A stretch of DNA of 47,444 bases from CAYSBE01 sp046309355 (lineage in GTDB: Bacteria; Bacteroidota; Bacteroidia; UKL13-3). The notes beneath the pieces were generated by a model. That model did no database searches. It saw nothing but the letters and a program-made list of their open reading frames with translations, and was not told the DNA's origin. The stretch covers positions 1-47,444 of the forward strand of contig JBKCPL010000054.1 in the NCBI GenBank assembly GCA_046309355.1. The letters are read 5' to 3'. Position numbers and translations under genes: made by a program. Positions 16,091 to 25,411 of this stretch are shown here, one piece after another (positions within the stretch are counted from its first letter, which is position 1; every line of letters begins with the position of its first letter).

Positions 16091-17434
16091 TTACGGCCAC
16101 AGGCTCAAATTTGCCAATACATCCGATTGGTAATATTTATCAACGTTTGCCTTATTGGTATTCAACTCCGACTGCGGATATAGGAACCGCTGTGGCAGTT
16201 TGGTACCTTTGTTCGGTTTAACACCAATGAGGTTATTTGTTCTGCGTACATCAGTGAATGCCTCAATCTGACCGTAAAGACTAACATACTTCTCAACTAA
16301 AATTTCTTTTAGCAGGGCATTGTTATCTGTAAAGTCGGCTTGCACATACGGGTCAAATCCACCATAGGTACTGTCGTTGTATTTGCGTGCATTGTTTAAG
16401 TGCACAAGCGCATTGGTGAAATCAGAAGTACGCCAGTATGATTCAGACAGGATAAGTTCGTTTTCAACATAACTTACGATGGGGAAATCGGCATTAGAAG
16501 CGAAAGCACCGTCAATCCAATTAGGGTCAAGTGCGCTGTATCCGTCAGTAGTAAAGTAATACGGCAATCTGTTTGACTCATCCGTTTTTGCATTTCCTCT
16601 GTAATTTGGATTACCCGAAGTGGTATCCATAAGCGAAGCAAGATAAGAACCATCTGCACTCATATAGCCGGCACGGTTCCAGTCCAGAAAATCGTAGTAC
16701 AAATTCCATGCACCTGGAACATTGGCTGAGTGATTAGCCATCAAATCTTCGCCATATGCAATACCGTTTGTGGCGGCATCAATAGCTTTTTGGTATTCAC
16801 CCTTGTGCAGATGTGCACGTGCTTTTATAGTACCGGCTACATCGCTCCATGAAAAAGAACCGGCATAAGCAGCGCTGTAAGCCGATGAAGATCCAACAAG
16901 CGGAATAGCTTTGTCAAGCAGCGAAATGCAGTAATCGTACACATCACTCATGTTGTCGTAATCGGGTTTATCAATTTGTGGATTGCATGCCTGTGTGTTG
17001 GGTATGTGTCCCCACAAGGATGATGCTGTTAAAAGCAAATTGGCTTCTGTAATGCAAGCTACACCTTCCAGCGCCTTATTTTGCGACTCAACAGCCTTAG
17101 CACGAATTAACCGGCATTGTGCAATACCGTTAGCATATAAATTAGCCCATGCTGCATCAAAATCACCGGATGTAACTGTATAATTATTGTAACTTACATA
17201 CTGGCGGTCGACACCTGTAAAATGTCCGGAAAAAATTCCGGATAAGCGGGCTGCATCCCCTTCATTTAACATCACATTAGCCAGCTGGGCACCTGTAAGC
17301 ATAAGAATTGGATCAGAATCATTAAACTGATTCGGGTTATTTTCATTGATATCATTAATATCTTTCTCGCATGATGAAAAAACGACCACGCAAGTGACTA
17401 ACCCTAAAAGATATTTTTTAACTATATTTTTCAT
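16091..17434 (-). CDS. SusD/RagB-family outer-membrane lipoprotein
   Basis: This nutrient-binding lipoprotein caps the SusC channel on the cell surface. The 447 residues start with a lipoprotein signal peptide (MKNIVKKYLLGLVTCVVVFSSC), with the lipidated Cys at about residue 22, followed by an EKDINDINENNPNQF stretch that resembles a surface-export signal. The helical tetratricopeptide-like body has ANLLLTASSLWGHIPNTQA near residue 130 and a C-terminal segment with DVRRTNNLIGVKPNKGTKLPQRFLYP, as in SusD_2-type proteins. It lies 10 bases after the SusC gene, on the same strand. No glycoside hydrolase, sulfatase or peptidase gene is adjacent, so the ligand is unknown. Confidence 0.93.
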   Translation of the reverse strand: MKNIVKKYLLGLVTCVVVFSSCEKDINDINENNPNQFNDSDPILMLTGAQLANVMLNEGDAARLSGIFSGHFTGVDRQYVSYNNYTVTSGDFDAAWANLYANGIAQCRLIRAKAVESQNKALEGVACITEANLLLTASSLWGHIPNTQACNPQIDKPDYDNMSDVYDYCISLLDKAIPLVGSSSAYSAAYAGSFSWSDVAGTIKARAHLHKGEYQKAIDAATNGIAYGEDLMANHSANVPGAWNLYYDFLDWNRAGYMSADGSYLASLMDTTSGNPNYRGNAKTDESNRLPYYFTTDGYSALDPNWIDGAFASNADFPIVSYVENELILSESYWRTSDFTNALVHLNNARKYNDSTYGGFDPYVQADFTDNNALLKEILVEKYVSLYGQIEAFTDVRRTNNLIGVKPNKGTKLPQRFLYPQSELNTNKANVDKYYQSDVLANLSLWP

Positions 17435-17444
17435 AAAACTCCTG

Positions 17445-20400
17445 TTATAAAGTAATTTTTAAATTAAAAATGTAAGAGCGAGTACCCGGATTGGTAAAGT
17501 AGTCGAGACCCCTGCCATTTGATGTACCTGTAAGGTTTAACTCAGGGTCAATTCCTTTAACATCTGTCCACAACAACAGGTTACGCCCTGTAAAGCCAAG
17601 TGATACACCGCTCAGGCCTACTTTTTTTGTCCATGTAGTTGGCAACGCATAGGCAAGGCTTACTTCTCTTAATCTGAACCATGAGGCATCCACTATAAAA
17701 TCTTCGGCCACCGGACCAAAACCGCCACCTAATCCGGTATACCAGGATTGATCGAGCAATACTTTACCCCCACCGTAGTCTTTTAAGTTGCCACGCAGCG
17801 TATATGAACCATCCGGATTAGCTGTTGCTAATTGATCAATGGTAACACCGTCATAATTTTTAATAGTTGCTGCGTCAGCTGCTGAAACAGTAACCTCGTT
17901 AGCAGTTTCCGGATTGATGCCAAAATAATTAAGTACACCATAGGTACCCGCCCACATTTGATTTCCTTGTGAGGTTTCAAATAAGATATTAAATGAAAGA
18001 CCTTTCCACGAAGCGTTGGTACCAAAGCCTGCTCTGTAATTAGGATTGGGGTCGCCAATTACTGACTCTGTTGATGCCGCCTGAGGAAATCCGTTAGCGT
18101 CCAGTGCTAATGATCCGTTGTCGTTGCGTAGCCATTTAACTCCCCAGAAAGCGCCAAGTGCATGCCCTTCTACCGCTCTTGATGAAGTTCCTGTAAATCC
18201 ATCGAGAAATATGGATTGTGCACCACTAAGGTCTTCAACCATATTTTGGTTTGATCCAATATTTCCGTACACATTTACTAAGAAATCATTCTTATCGTAC
18301 ACTTTCAGGTTCAATTCAGCCTCAAAACCTTTGTTGCTGATTGTAGCGGCATTGGCCCATTTACTGGTATATCCGGTCGAAGCGGGTACATCAACCTGAA
18401 AAATAGCATCTGTAGTTTTGTTCTGATAATACGTAGCACTTAATGAAACTACATTATTAAAGAATTTTAAGTCGGTACCAAATTCGTATTCGGTTTTTTG
18501 TTCAGGTTTAATATCTGGATTGCCCTGAGTGCTGCCACGTATAATTGACCCACCAAACTGACTGCCCTCCAATGTTTCGCCCCATGATGAAGCTGCAATG
18601 GCATTTACATAATTGGTATTCCAGATATACGCAGGGGGCTCAACACCCACCATACCCCATGAAGCACGTAATTTACCATAGCTAAGCACTTTGTTCTCTT
18701 TCAAGATATCCTTGGTAAACTCATATGCTAACGTAGCACTTGGATAGAAGAACCTATTATTAAACGTGCTAGCTGCTTCAGATGCACCGGTTAGTTGTAT
18801 AAATATCTTATCGTATAAATCAAAATCAACTATTGCATACGCTCTGTTGTTAAGCAAATTTGTAATCCCGTTAAATGGATTTTGGTTGGCACTTGTTGAG
18901 TTTATAAACGCAAATTTGTCCTGATTTTTGATATTAAACTGATTGGCAATACCTGCTATATTATACAAACTTCTGTTAGTGTATAGGTAACCAACCGTTG
19001 TATTGATTTGAATATTGGGGTTAATTTCAAATGCATTTTTATTGTACGCATGAATACTTAACTCAGACTGTTTAATAAACTCATCGGCAAAGTAGCCTGT
19101 TGCAGCACTTGCTGCTGAATAGTAAGGAAAGTATGTTATTCTTCTGTCGTTAGACACATCGTAGCCTGTACGTATAGTTAATTCCGAACGAGGCATCCAC
19201 TCCCATTTAATTTCCGGAGTTAGAATAAAACGCGTTACATCACTTGTATTGGTTTGTCTATTAAGCGTCCATCCAGGATTATTATAAGTGGGAGCTGAAT
19301 TACCTAGGTATCTTCTGTAACCTCTATGTGAATTGAAGGTAGCTAAACCGGCTGCGTTGTAATAGGTGCCTATATAATCCGTGTTGTCAAAATCGGCAGG
19401 TGTTCTTAAATATCCTAAATACAAACCGTCTAGATTAGACCCCTGTTGAATACGGTTTGAGAATATTTTAGACAAGAATGAGTTCATGCTGATATTTAAT
19501 TTGTTATTAACTCGGTGGCTGTAGTTCAATCTGCCCGATGTTCTGCGGTAATCCGATAAACCGTTTAGTACACCTTCCTGATTCCAGTCAGCTATATTGA
19601 AATAAACGCTGCTCTTTTCGTTGGCTGATGAAATGGTAATATTGTTTACATACGTTTTACCGGTTCTGAAAACTTGCTCTCGGTTCGCATCATTATATAC
19701 ATTAGTGCTGTTTTTAGCAGTTATAGGGTAGTAAACTGTTCCGTCAGCGGCTACAAATTTTTGACCTGTTGTATTAACGGCATCTTCGCCACCTGCCCTG
19801 CTACTTATTTTATCGCCCCAGCTTAGCGCATTGTTAGCTATAAACGATCCGCCTGAGCCTTGTCCGAATTTATCTTGTTTTTCAAACTCTCTGTTTACAT
19901 AATCCAACGCCAGTGATGAACTGACTTCCACATTTACATTTCCTTTTTTACCCGGACGACCTTTTTTAGTTGTTACAATAATTACACCGTTTGCTGCTCT
20001 TGTTCCCCAAACTGCTGCTGCTGCTGCACCTTTGAGAATCTCAACAGATGCAATATCTTCGGGGTTAAGGTCGTTCAAACGCGATTGTTGTACAACTGCG
20101 GCTGTGGGATCACTACCGGTACCTCCACCAAAACTTGAGTTGCTTACCGGAACGCCATCAACTACTATCAACGGCTGCAAATTAGATGTAATTGAACTCT
20201 GGCCGCGTATCTGAATATATGCGCCTGCACCGGGGTCTCCGGTATTACGGGTAATTTGTACGTTTGATGCTTTACCTGAAAGTCCCTGAATAATTCCACC
20301 TTCACCGGATTGGGCTACTTTATCTCCTTGTACTTGCGATGCGGAGTAGCCAATCTTACGGTTACTGCGTTTGTCGCCAATAGCGGTAATCCTTACTTCA

Positions 20401-20729
20401 TTTAGCATTAAGGGATCTTTTTCAAGCTGTACTCCGTACGTATCCGTTTTAGGGTCTAAGGCAATCTCTTTTGACTTCATGCCAATGTAAGTAATAACCA
20501 GTGCGGTGCATTCAGCGTCAGCTACCGAAATGGCAAAGTTGCCATCTGCATCGGTGGCAACACCCGTCACCGACTTTCGATTGGCACATTTGGTTGAAAC
20601 GGAAGCTCCAATAATGGGCTCCTTTCCGTCAGTTACGTTGCCCTTAATGAGCCGAAGGCCCTGGGCAAATGATGTTGATGGTGCGACAACCAGCCACAGC
20701 ATCAACCATACAATTTGTTGTTTTTTCAT
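17445..20729 (-). CDS. SusC/RagA-family TonB-linked outer-membrane protein
   Basis: This TonB-dependent transporter forms the import channel of a SusCD pair. The 1094 residues have a signal peptide (ending TSFAQG near residue 23), a carboxypeptidase-D regulatory-like beta sandwich (residues 27-105, IKGNVTDGKEPIIGASV), and a plug domain containing the SusC signature around VDGVPV and LNPEDIASVEILKGAAAAAVWGTRAANGVIIVTTKKG (residues 190-260). The barrel ends in YIFNLKITL. Transcription toward the susD-like gene makes a two-gene operon with a 10-base gap. The 215 bases upstream are very AT-rich and divergent from the UMF1 transporter, with no exact -7 box found. Confidence 0.96.
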   Translation of the reverse strand: MKKQQIVWLMLWLVVAPSTSFAQGLRLIKGNVTDGKEPIIGASVSTKCANRKSVTGVATDADGNFAISVADAECTALVITYIGMKSKEIALDPKTDTYGVQLEKDPLMLNEVRITAIGDKRSNRKIGYSASQVQGDKVAQSGEGGIIQGLSGKASNVQITRNTGDPGAGAYIQIRGQSSITSNLQPLIVVDGVPVSNSSFGGGTGSDPTAAVVQQSRLNDLNPEDIASVEILKGAAAAAVWGTRAANGVIIVTTKKGRPGKKGNVNVEVSSSLALDYVNREFEKQDKFGQGSGGSFIANNALSWGDKISSRAGGEDAVNTTGQKFVAADGTVYYPITAKNSTNVYNDANREQVFRTGKTYVNNITISSANEKSSVYFNIADWNQEGVLNGLSDYRRTSGRLNYSHRVNNKLNISMNSFLSKIFSNRIQQGSNLDGLYLGYLRTPADFDNTDYIGTYYNAAGLATFNSHRGYRRYLGNSAPTYNNPGWTLNRQTNTSDVTRFILTPEIKWEWMPRSELTIRTGYDVSNDRRITYFPYYSAASAATGYFADEFIKQSELSIHAYNKNAFEINPNIQINTTVGYLYTNRSLYNIAGIANQFNIKNQDKFAFINSTSANQNPFNGITNLLNNRAYAIVDFDLYDKIFIQLTGASEAASTFNNRFFYPSATLAYEFTKDILKENKVLSYGKLRASWGMVGVEPPAYIWNTNYVNAIAASSWGETLEGSQFGGSIIRGSTQGNPDIKPEQKTEYEFGTDLKFFNNVVSLSATYYQNKTTDAIFQVDVPASTGYTSKWANAATISNKGFEAELNLKVYDKNDFLVNVYGNIGSNQNMVEDLSGAQSIFLDGFTGTSSRAVEGHALGAFWGVKWLRNDNGSLALDANGFPQAASTESVIGDPNPNYRAGFGTNASWKGLSFNILFETSQGNQMWAGTYGVLNYFGINPETANEVTVSAADAATIKNYDGVTIDQLATANPDGSYTLRGNLKDYGGGKVLLDQSWYTGLGGGFGPVAEDFIVDASWFRLREVSLAYALPTTWTKKVGLSGVSLGFTGRNLLLWTDVKGIDPELNLTGTSNGRGLDYFTNPGTRSYIFNLKITL

Positions 20730-20929
20730 AAAAAAGCTTAAGGTTTGATAATGGAGAAATTGAGTTTTGGTTTAAGTAAGCATTAACAATATTTATACAT
20801 AAATTTTACATATCAAAACATTGATAATAATTTTTTTTTGCTATGTATTGATGTATATACAACTAATTTTATCTGTATTGCTAGCTCTATTATTTTGTGC
20901 ATTGCTGTATGAACCAAAAAAATAATCCC

Positions 20930-20937
20930 TATTTTGC
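20930..20937 (+). promoter_or_regulatory. Possible -7 box for the UMF1 transporter gene
   Basis: TATTTTGC is one base short of TAnnTTTG and ends 7 bases before the ATG. Similar TATTTTGC boxes precede the glycosylase gene (34277-34284) and the Ldh-type gene (24115-24122). No -33 element is evident. Confidence 0.3.
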
Positions 20938-20944
20938 CCCATAG

Positions 20945-22336
20945 ATGACTGCCGAAGTAAAACACACCAAAACCGCATGGGCATGGACAATGTACGACTG
21001 GGCCAATTCAGTTTTTTCACTCACCATTGCTACAGCCATATTCCCTCCTTACTACGAATCGGTGAGCAAGGCTGCAGCAACCCACGTAGCCAACGGTATA
21101 CATTATATTGAGCTGTTCGGTTTTCGATTTGTGAACACCGCCCTTTATTCTTACGCATTATCGGCCGGATTTTTAATTGTTACCCTGCTCAGTCCTTTTT
21201 TGTCGGGAATTGCCGATGCACGAGGCAATAAAAAATTCTTTCTAAAAGTATTTTGCTATACAGGTGCAACTGCCTGCACCCTGTTGTATTTTTTTGACAG
21301 CGCACATATCGGATTGGGTTTGTTTTTATTCGTAGTGGCACTGGTGGGTTTCGGAGGAAGCCTCGTATTTTACAATGCCTTTCTTCCTGAAATTACTACC
21401 GAGGAAAATTATGACAAGGTAAGTGCACGTGGTTTTTCAATGGGCTACATAGGAAGCGTATTGCTACTCATCATCAATTTAATGACTATCCTGTTTCCCG
21501 AGTGGTTCTTTGATGTGGCCGGTAAAGCTGCACAGCTTCAGGCAACCCTAAGCGAGGCCGATGCTTGGGCGCAGGCTAAGTCGTATTACGAAGGGGTGGC
21601 CAGCCGTATATCGTTTCTTTCGGTAGGCATTTGGTGGGCGGGATTTGCCCAAATACCTTTTTATTACCTCACCGATAAACCCAAACCTCGGGTGAACGGC
21701 AGCAGCAGCATTGCCAAAGGATTTCACGAATTGGCCAAAGTATGGCGCGAGATAAACCAAACCACTACACACAGCCGCATCAAACGCTACTTGCTGGGTT
21801 TTTTCTTTACCAGCATGGGTTTGCAAACCGTTATGTACGTGGCCAGCATATTTGGCTCGCAGGAATTGAAACTGCCCACACAGGATTTAATCATCACCAT
21901 TTTAATTATTCAACTTATTGCCATAGCCGGAGCATATATTTTTTCGGCTGTATCGGCACGCGCAGGTAATATTTACACACTTATTAGTATGTCGTGCATC
22001 TGGATTATGATATGTGTGGTGGCCTACAGCATACATACCGCTACCGAATTTTATACGCTGGGCGCACTGGTGGGTTTGGTGATGGGCGGCATTCAGTCGC
22101 TGTTTCGATCAACGTATGCCAAAATTATTCCTGACCAAACTGACAACACGGCTTCGTATTTCAGTTTTTATGACGTATGCGAAAAACTAGCTACAGTAAT
22201 AGGCACATTGAGCTACGGAGTTTTGCTGGATGCAACAGGCAATATGCGTACATCCATTATTGCCCTTACGCTTTACTTTGTAATCGGATTATTCTTTATT
22301 GCACGTATTAAAAACTTTAAAACTCTTCATCCGTGA
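20945..22336 (+). CDS. UMF1-type MFS transporter (Atg22-like)
   Basis: This inner-membrane transporter of the major facilitator superfamily has 463 residues and about 12 hydrophobic segments. The start AWAWTMYDWANSVFSLTIATAIFP is the hallmark of the UMF1/Atg22-like family. Later features include LSPFLSGIADARGNKKFF (loop 2-3) and the final repeat GLVMGGIQSLFRSTYAKIIPD. The substrate is unknown; the yeast relative Atg22 exports amino acids from the vacuole. The stop overlaps the next gene's start by 4 bases (GTGA), so the two are translationally coupled. The start was chosen as the only ATG before the family motif. Confidence 0.93.
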   Translation: MTAEVKHTKTAWAWTMYDWANSVFSLTIATAIFPPYYESVSKAAATHVANGIHYIELFGFRFVNTALYSYALSAGFLIVTLLSPFLSGIADARGNKKFFLKVFCYTGATACTLLYFFDSAHIGLGLFLFVVALVGFGGSLVFYNAFLPEITTEENYDKVSARGFSMGYIGSVLLLIINLMTILFPEWFFDVAGKAAQLQATLSEADAWAQAKSYYEGVASRISFLSVGIWWAGFAQIPFYYLTDKPKPRVNGSSSIAKGFHELAKVWREINQTTTHSRIKRYLLGFFFTSMGLQTVMYVASIFGSQELKLPTQDLIITILIIQLIAIAGAYIFSAVSARAGNIYTLISMSCIWIMICVVAYSIHTATEFYTLGALVGLVMGGIQSLFRSTYAKIIPDQTDNTASYFSFYDVCEKLATVIGTLSYGVLLDATGNMRTSIIALTLYFVIGLFFIARIKNFKTLHP

Positions 22337-23052
22337 AAGTTGATTTATTCATACCGTGCTTTATTGATCAGATGAAACCTGACATTGCCCTAAGCATGGT
22401 AAAGGTGCTTGAAAAAGCCGGCTGTCAGGTAAACTATAACCTGGAGCAAACCTGCTGCGGTCAGCCTGCCTTTAACGCTGGCTTCTGGAACGAAGCACGT
22501 GAGGTGGGTGAAAAATTGCTGCGTGAATTAAGTCCTAATTACCTGGTGAGTCCCGGAGCATCGTGTGTGGGCATGATGCGTAACTCCTACGACTCGCTGT
22601 TTCAAAACTCATCCTATCACAACAAGTATAAACAGCTGCAGAAAAAAGCGTTTGAGTTCAGCGAATTCATGGTAGATGTACTGAAAATAACAAGTATCGG
22701 TTCGCGTTTTTTTGCCCGTGTCACCTACCACGATGCGTGCAGCGCAACAGGCGAATGCGGCATTAAACATCAGCCCCGCACATTGCTGAATGAAGTAGAA
22801 GGATTGCAATTGGTAGAAATGGCCGATTGTGAAGGATGCTGTGGTTTTGGCGGAACATTCGCTGTAAAAAACGAAGCTATTTCTGTAGCTATGGCCGAGA
22901 GAAAAATACAGTACGCCCTGCAAACCGGTGCCGAGTACATTGTATCTACCGACTATTCATGCCTCTTTCAACTGGAAAGTATTATTAAGCTAAAAGGTCT
23001 TCCCTTAAAAACCCTGCATCTGGCTGAAGTGCTGGCTACAGGAATTGAATAA
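22333..23052 (+). CDS. LutA/GlpC-like iron-sulfur (CCG-domain) oxidoreductase subunit
   Basis: The 239 residues contain two cysteine-rich CCG domains, the first ending CCGQPAFNAG near residue 42 and the second with HDACSATGECGIKHQPR and CCGFGGTF near residue 170. This matches LutA/YkgE, the subunit that with LutB and LutC oxidises L-lactate to pyruvate. LutB and LutC are not adjacent, so a lactate role is only suggested. The start is GTG at 22333, inside the stop of the transporter gene. The SPFH gene follows after an 86-base gap, so the operon probably ends here. Confidence 0.9.
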   Translation: MKVDLFIPCFIDQMKPDIALSMVKVLEKAGCQVNYNLEQTCCGQPAFNAGFWNEAREVGEKLLRELSPNYLVSPGASCVGMMRNSYDSLFQNSSYHNKYKQLQKKAFEFSEFMVDVLKITSIGSRFFARVTYHDACSATGECGIKHQPRTLLNEVEGLQLVEMADCEGCCGFGGTFAVKNEAISVAMAERKIQYALQTGAEYIVSTDYSCLFQLESIIKLKGLPLKTLHLAEVLATGIE

Positions 23053-23138
23053 TGCTTTTCTGCTCACAGGACTGTTTCCGTTTTTAGTGTGCGCAATTAG
23101 TTGTATTCTTGTGTAGTGAATCATTCAACTTTCAACCT

Positions 23139-24041
23139 ATGGGATTTTTTGTTTTAGGCATAATCATACTGATTATTGCCACCTTTATTACCAACCGTAT
23201 CGACATACTGAAACGGTTTACAACCATTGCACGTGGTGTTGGTATAGGTCTTATTGTGCTGGGTGCACTTAGTGCATGTTTTATTCAGGTAAATCCGGGA
23301 TACATCGGAGTTACTTCGTTGTTCGGAAAAATAGATAACGATGTACTGAACAGCGGACTGAACGTGATTAATCCGCTAAAAAATGTGTATGAAGTAGATA
23401 TACGTACGCAAAACTACACCATGAGCGGACAGCACGATGAAGGAGAAAATGCCGGTGACGATGCTATACGTGTGCTTACAGCGGATGGACTGGAAGTAAC
23501 CATTGACTTAACCGTTTTATATCGGCTGGTACCGGGCGAAGCACCTCGGTTAATTCAGGAAACGGGGCTCGACTACCGCGATAAAATTGTGCGCCCGCTT
23601 GCCCGTACAAAAATTCGCGACAATGCCGTATACTATGATGCAGTTTCGTTGTACTCACAAAAGCGCGATGAATTTCAGGACCGTATTTTCAAGAGCATTG
23701 ATGAAGATTTTAAGAAAAGAGGCATTGTGCTGGAGCAATTATTGGTACGAAGTATTGCGTTGCCCCAGTCGGTAAAGCAAAGTATTGAATCAAAAATAAA
23801 TGCCGAGCAGGAAGCACAAAAGATGCAGTTTGTATTGCAAAAAGAACGTCAGGAAGCAGAACGCAAGCGTGTGGAAGCACAAGGTATTGCCGACTACCAG
23901 AAAATTATGAGCAGTGGACTTACCGATAAGCAATTGCAGTATGAAACCATTAAAGCAAATCTGGAGTTGGCCAAATCGCCTAACAGTAAAATCATCCTCA
24001 TGGGTGGCAAAAGTGCTCCGTTTATTATTGATGCAAAGTGA
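23139..24041 (+). CDS. SPFH/prohibitin-domain membrane protein
   Basis: It is 300 residues from the ATG at 23139; an upstream in-frame TTG at 23109 would only add CSESFNFQP. Two hydrophobic segments lie at residues 1-18 and about 35-55 (GIGLIVLGALSACFIQV). The SPFH domain follows, with VNPGYIGVTSLFGKI and a long charged coiled coil near residues 200-250 (EQEAQKMQFVLQKERQEAERKR). The C-terminus reads KIILMGGKSAPFIIDAK, typical of bacterial prohibitin homologues. Such proteins form membrane rings that organise microdomains or protect proteases. The function here is not established. Weak homology of the upstream region to a -7 box (TATTCTTG at 23104) was noted. Confidence 0.9.
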   Translation: MGFFVLGIIILIIATFITNRIDILKRFTTIARGVGIGLIVLGALSACFIQVNPGYIGVTSLFGKIDNDVLNSGLNVINPLKNVYEVDIRTQNYTMSGQHDEGENAGDDAIRVLTADGLEVTIDLTVLYRLVPGEAPRLIQETGLDYRDKIVRPLARTKIRDNAVYYDAVSLYSQKRDEFQDRIFKSIDEDFKKRGIVLEQLLVRSIALPQSVKQSIESKINAEQEAQKMQFVLQKERQEAERKRVEAQGIADYQKIMSSGLTDKQLQYETIKANLELAKSPNSKIILMGGKSAPFIIDAK

Positions 24042-24170
24042 TAAATAATCATTGAATGAGCATTGTGCCTTCTTGAGGCCATAGTGGTTAACATACAAGC
24101 AATGACAGTTGAATTATTTTGCTTTTTACCACAACACTTCACATGATAAAAATCAAACTCGTAACTTCAC

Positions 24171-25247
24171 ATGCACACATATAGCCACACACAACTTCAC
24201 ACCTTTACCAAACATGTTTTCATGCATTGCGGTATGAATGAAACCGATGCCCATCAGGCTGCCGATGTTCTGATTGAAGCCGATCTACGTGGTATCGATT
24301 CGCATGGTGTGGCACGATTAAGCGGCTATGTACGCCTGTGGCAAAAAGGCCGTGCCAATATGCATCCTCGTTTGCACATTGTTTATGAAACTCCCTCTAC
24401 CGCTACGCTTGATGCCGATGAAGGGCTGGGATTAGTATCCGCACCCCACGCAATGCACATTGCTATTCAAAAAGCAAAACAGGTTGGCACGGGTTGGGTA
24501 GCTATACGCAACTCTAACCATTTTGGCATTGCCGCTTACCATGCTATGATGGCCCTGCCGCATGATATGATTGGCATTGCACTGACCAATGCTAGTCCGC
24601 TGGTGGCACCCACGCATTCTAAACAACGCATGCTGGGCACCAACCCTATTTGCTACGCCATACCCGCGGGTAAGCATAATCCTGTAGTAATAGACCTTGC
24701 CACATCAACCGCTGCAAACGGAAAATTGGAAATTGCACAACGCGCTAACAAAAAAATACCGTACGGATGGTTGCAAGATAAAAACGGTGCAGATACCGAT
24801 AACCCCCATGCGCTAAAAGACGGTGGTGTATTATTGCCTCTGGGTAGCGGAAAAACCGAAGCCGGGCACAAAGGTTTTGCGCTTAGTGCATTGGTCGATA
24901 TTTTAAGCGGTGTAGTATCGGGTGCCAATTATGGTCCATGGGTTCCACCTTTTGTTGCATTCCTGGAGCCCCGAAATGATATGCCCGGCAAAGGTATAGG
25001 CCATTTTGTGGGAGCTATGCGTGTAGATGCATTTCGTGAAGCTGATGCGTTTAAAAAAGATATGGACCAATGGATAGATGCTTTCAAAAGTGCGGTGCGT
25101 ATTGATGAAAACATACCTATTATTATTCCCGGTGAGCCGGAATTTGAAATAAAAACTGAACGCCTACTTACAGGTATACAGTTGAACGATTTAGTGATTG
25201 ACGATTTAAACAAACTGGGTAGCGAATTGGGAATACCATTTTCCTAA
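24171..25247 (+). CDS. Malate/L-lactate dehydrogenase family oxidoreductase (Ldh_2)
   Basis: This NAD(P)-dependent enzyme belongs to the YlbC/ComC/MDH-type fold, not the classical lactate dehydrogenase. The 358 residues show the family motifs ADLRGIDSHGVARLSGY near residue 42, NSNHFGIAAYHAM near residue 120 (with the conserved His), GTNPICYAIP near residue 160 and GHKGFALSALVDILSG near residue 230. Family substrates include malate, L-sulfolactate, ureidoglycolate and 2,3-diketogulonate, so the substrate is undecided. It is near but not contiguous with the LutA-like gene, so a joint 2-hydroxyacid role is only suggested. A TATTTTGC box lies at 24115-24122. Confidence 0.9.
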   Translation: MHTYSHTQLHTFTKHVFMHCGMNETDAHQAADVLIEADLRGIDSHGVARLSGYVRLWQKGRANMHPRLHIVYETPSTATLDADEGLGLVSAPHAMHIAIQKAKQVGTGWVAIRNSNHFGIAAYHAMMALPHDMIGIALTNASPLVAPTHSKQRMLGTNPICYAIPAGKHNPVVIDLATSTAANGKLEIAQRANKKIPYGWLQDKNGADTDNPHALKDGGVLLPLGSGKTEAGHKGFALSALVDILSGVVSGANYGPWVPPFVAFLEPRNDMPGKGIGHFVGAMRVDAFREADAFKKDMDQWIDAFKSAVRIDENIPIIIPGEPEFEIKTERLLTGIQLNDLVIDDLNKLGSELGIPFS

Positions 25248-25411
25248 GTATCCATTTTATCATCAACTTGTAAGTGTAATTGCTGCGACAAGTCGGCTTG
25301 CGGGAAGGTCGAGTTAAATGCTTGTATTCATGCATAATCCCGCCTATGGCATGCGTGAGAAATGGGGAAATATCTTCTATTTGGTTTGAAGCAACTCATA
25401 AGTGACTACCC

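Noticed and set aside
25248..25411. GCGGGA and TCCCGC between the Ldh-type gene and the TonB receptor gene as a shared terminator
   Set aside because: The two 6-base arms are more than 30 bases apart and have no T-run, so this looks like chance.
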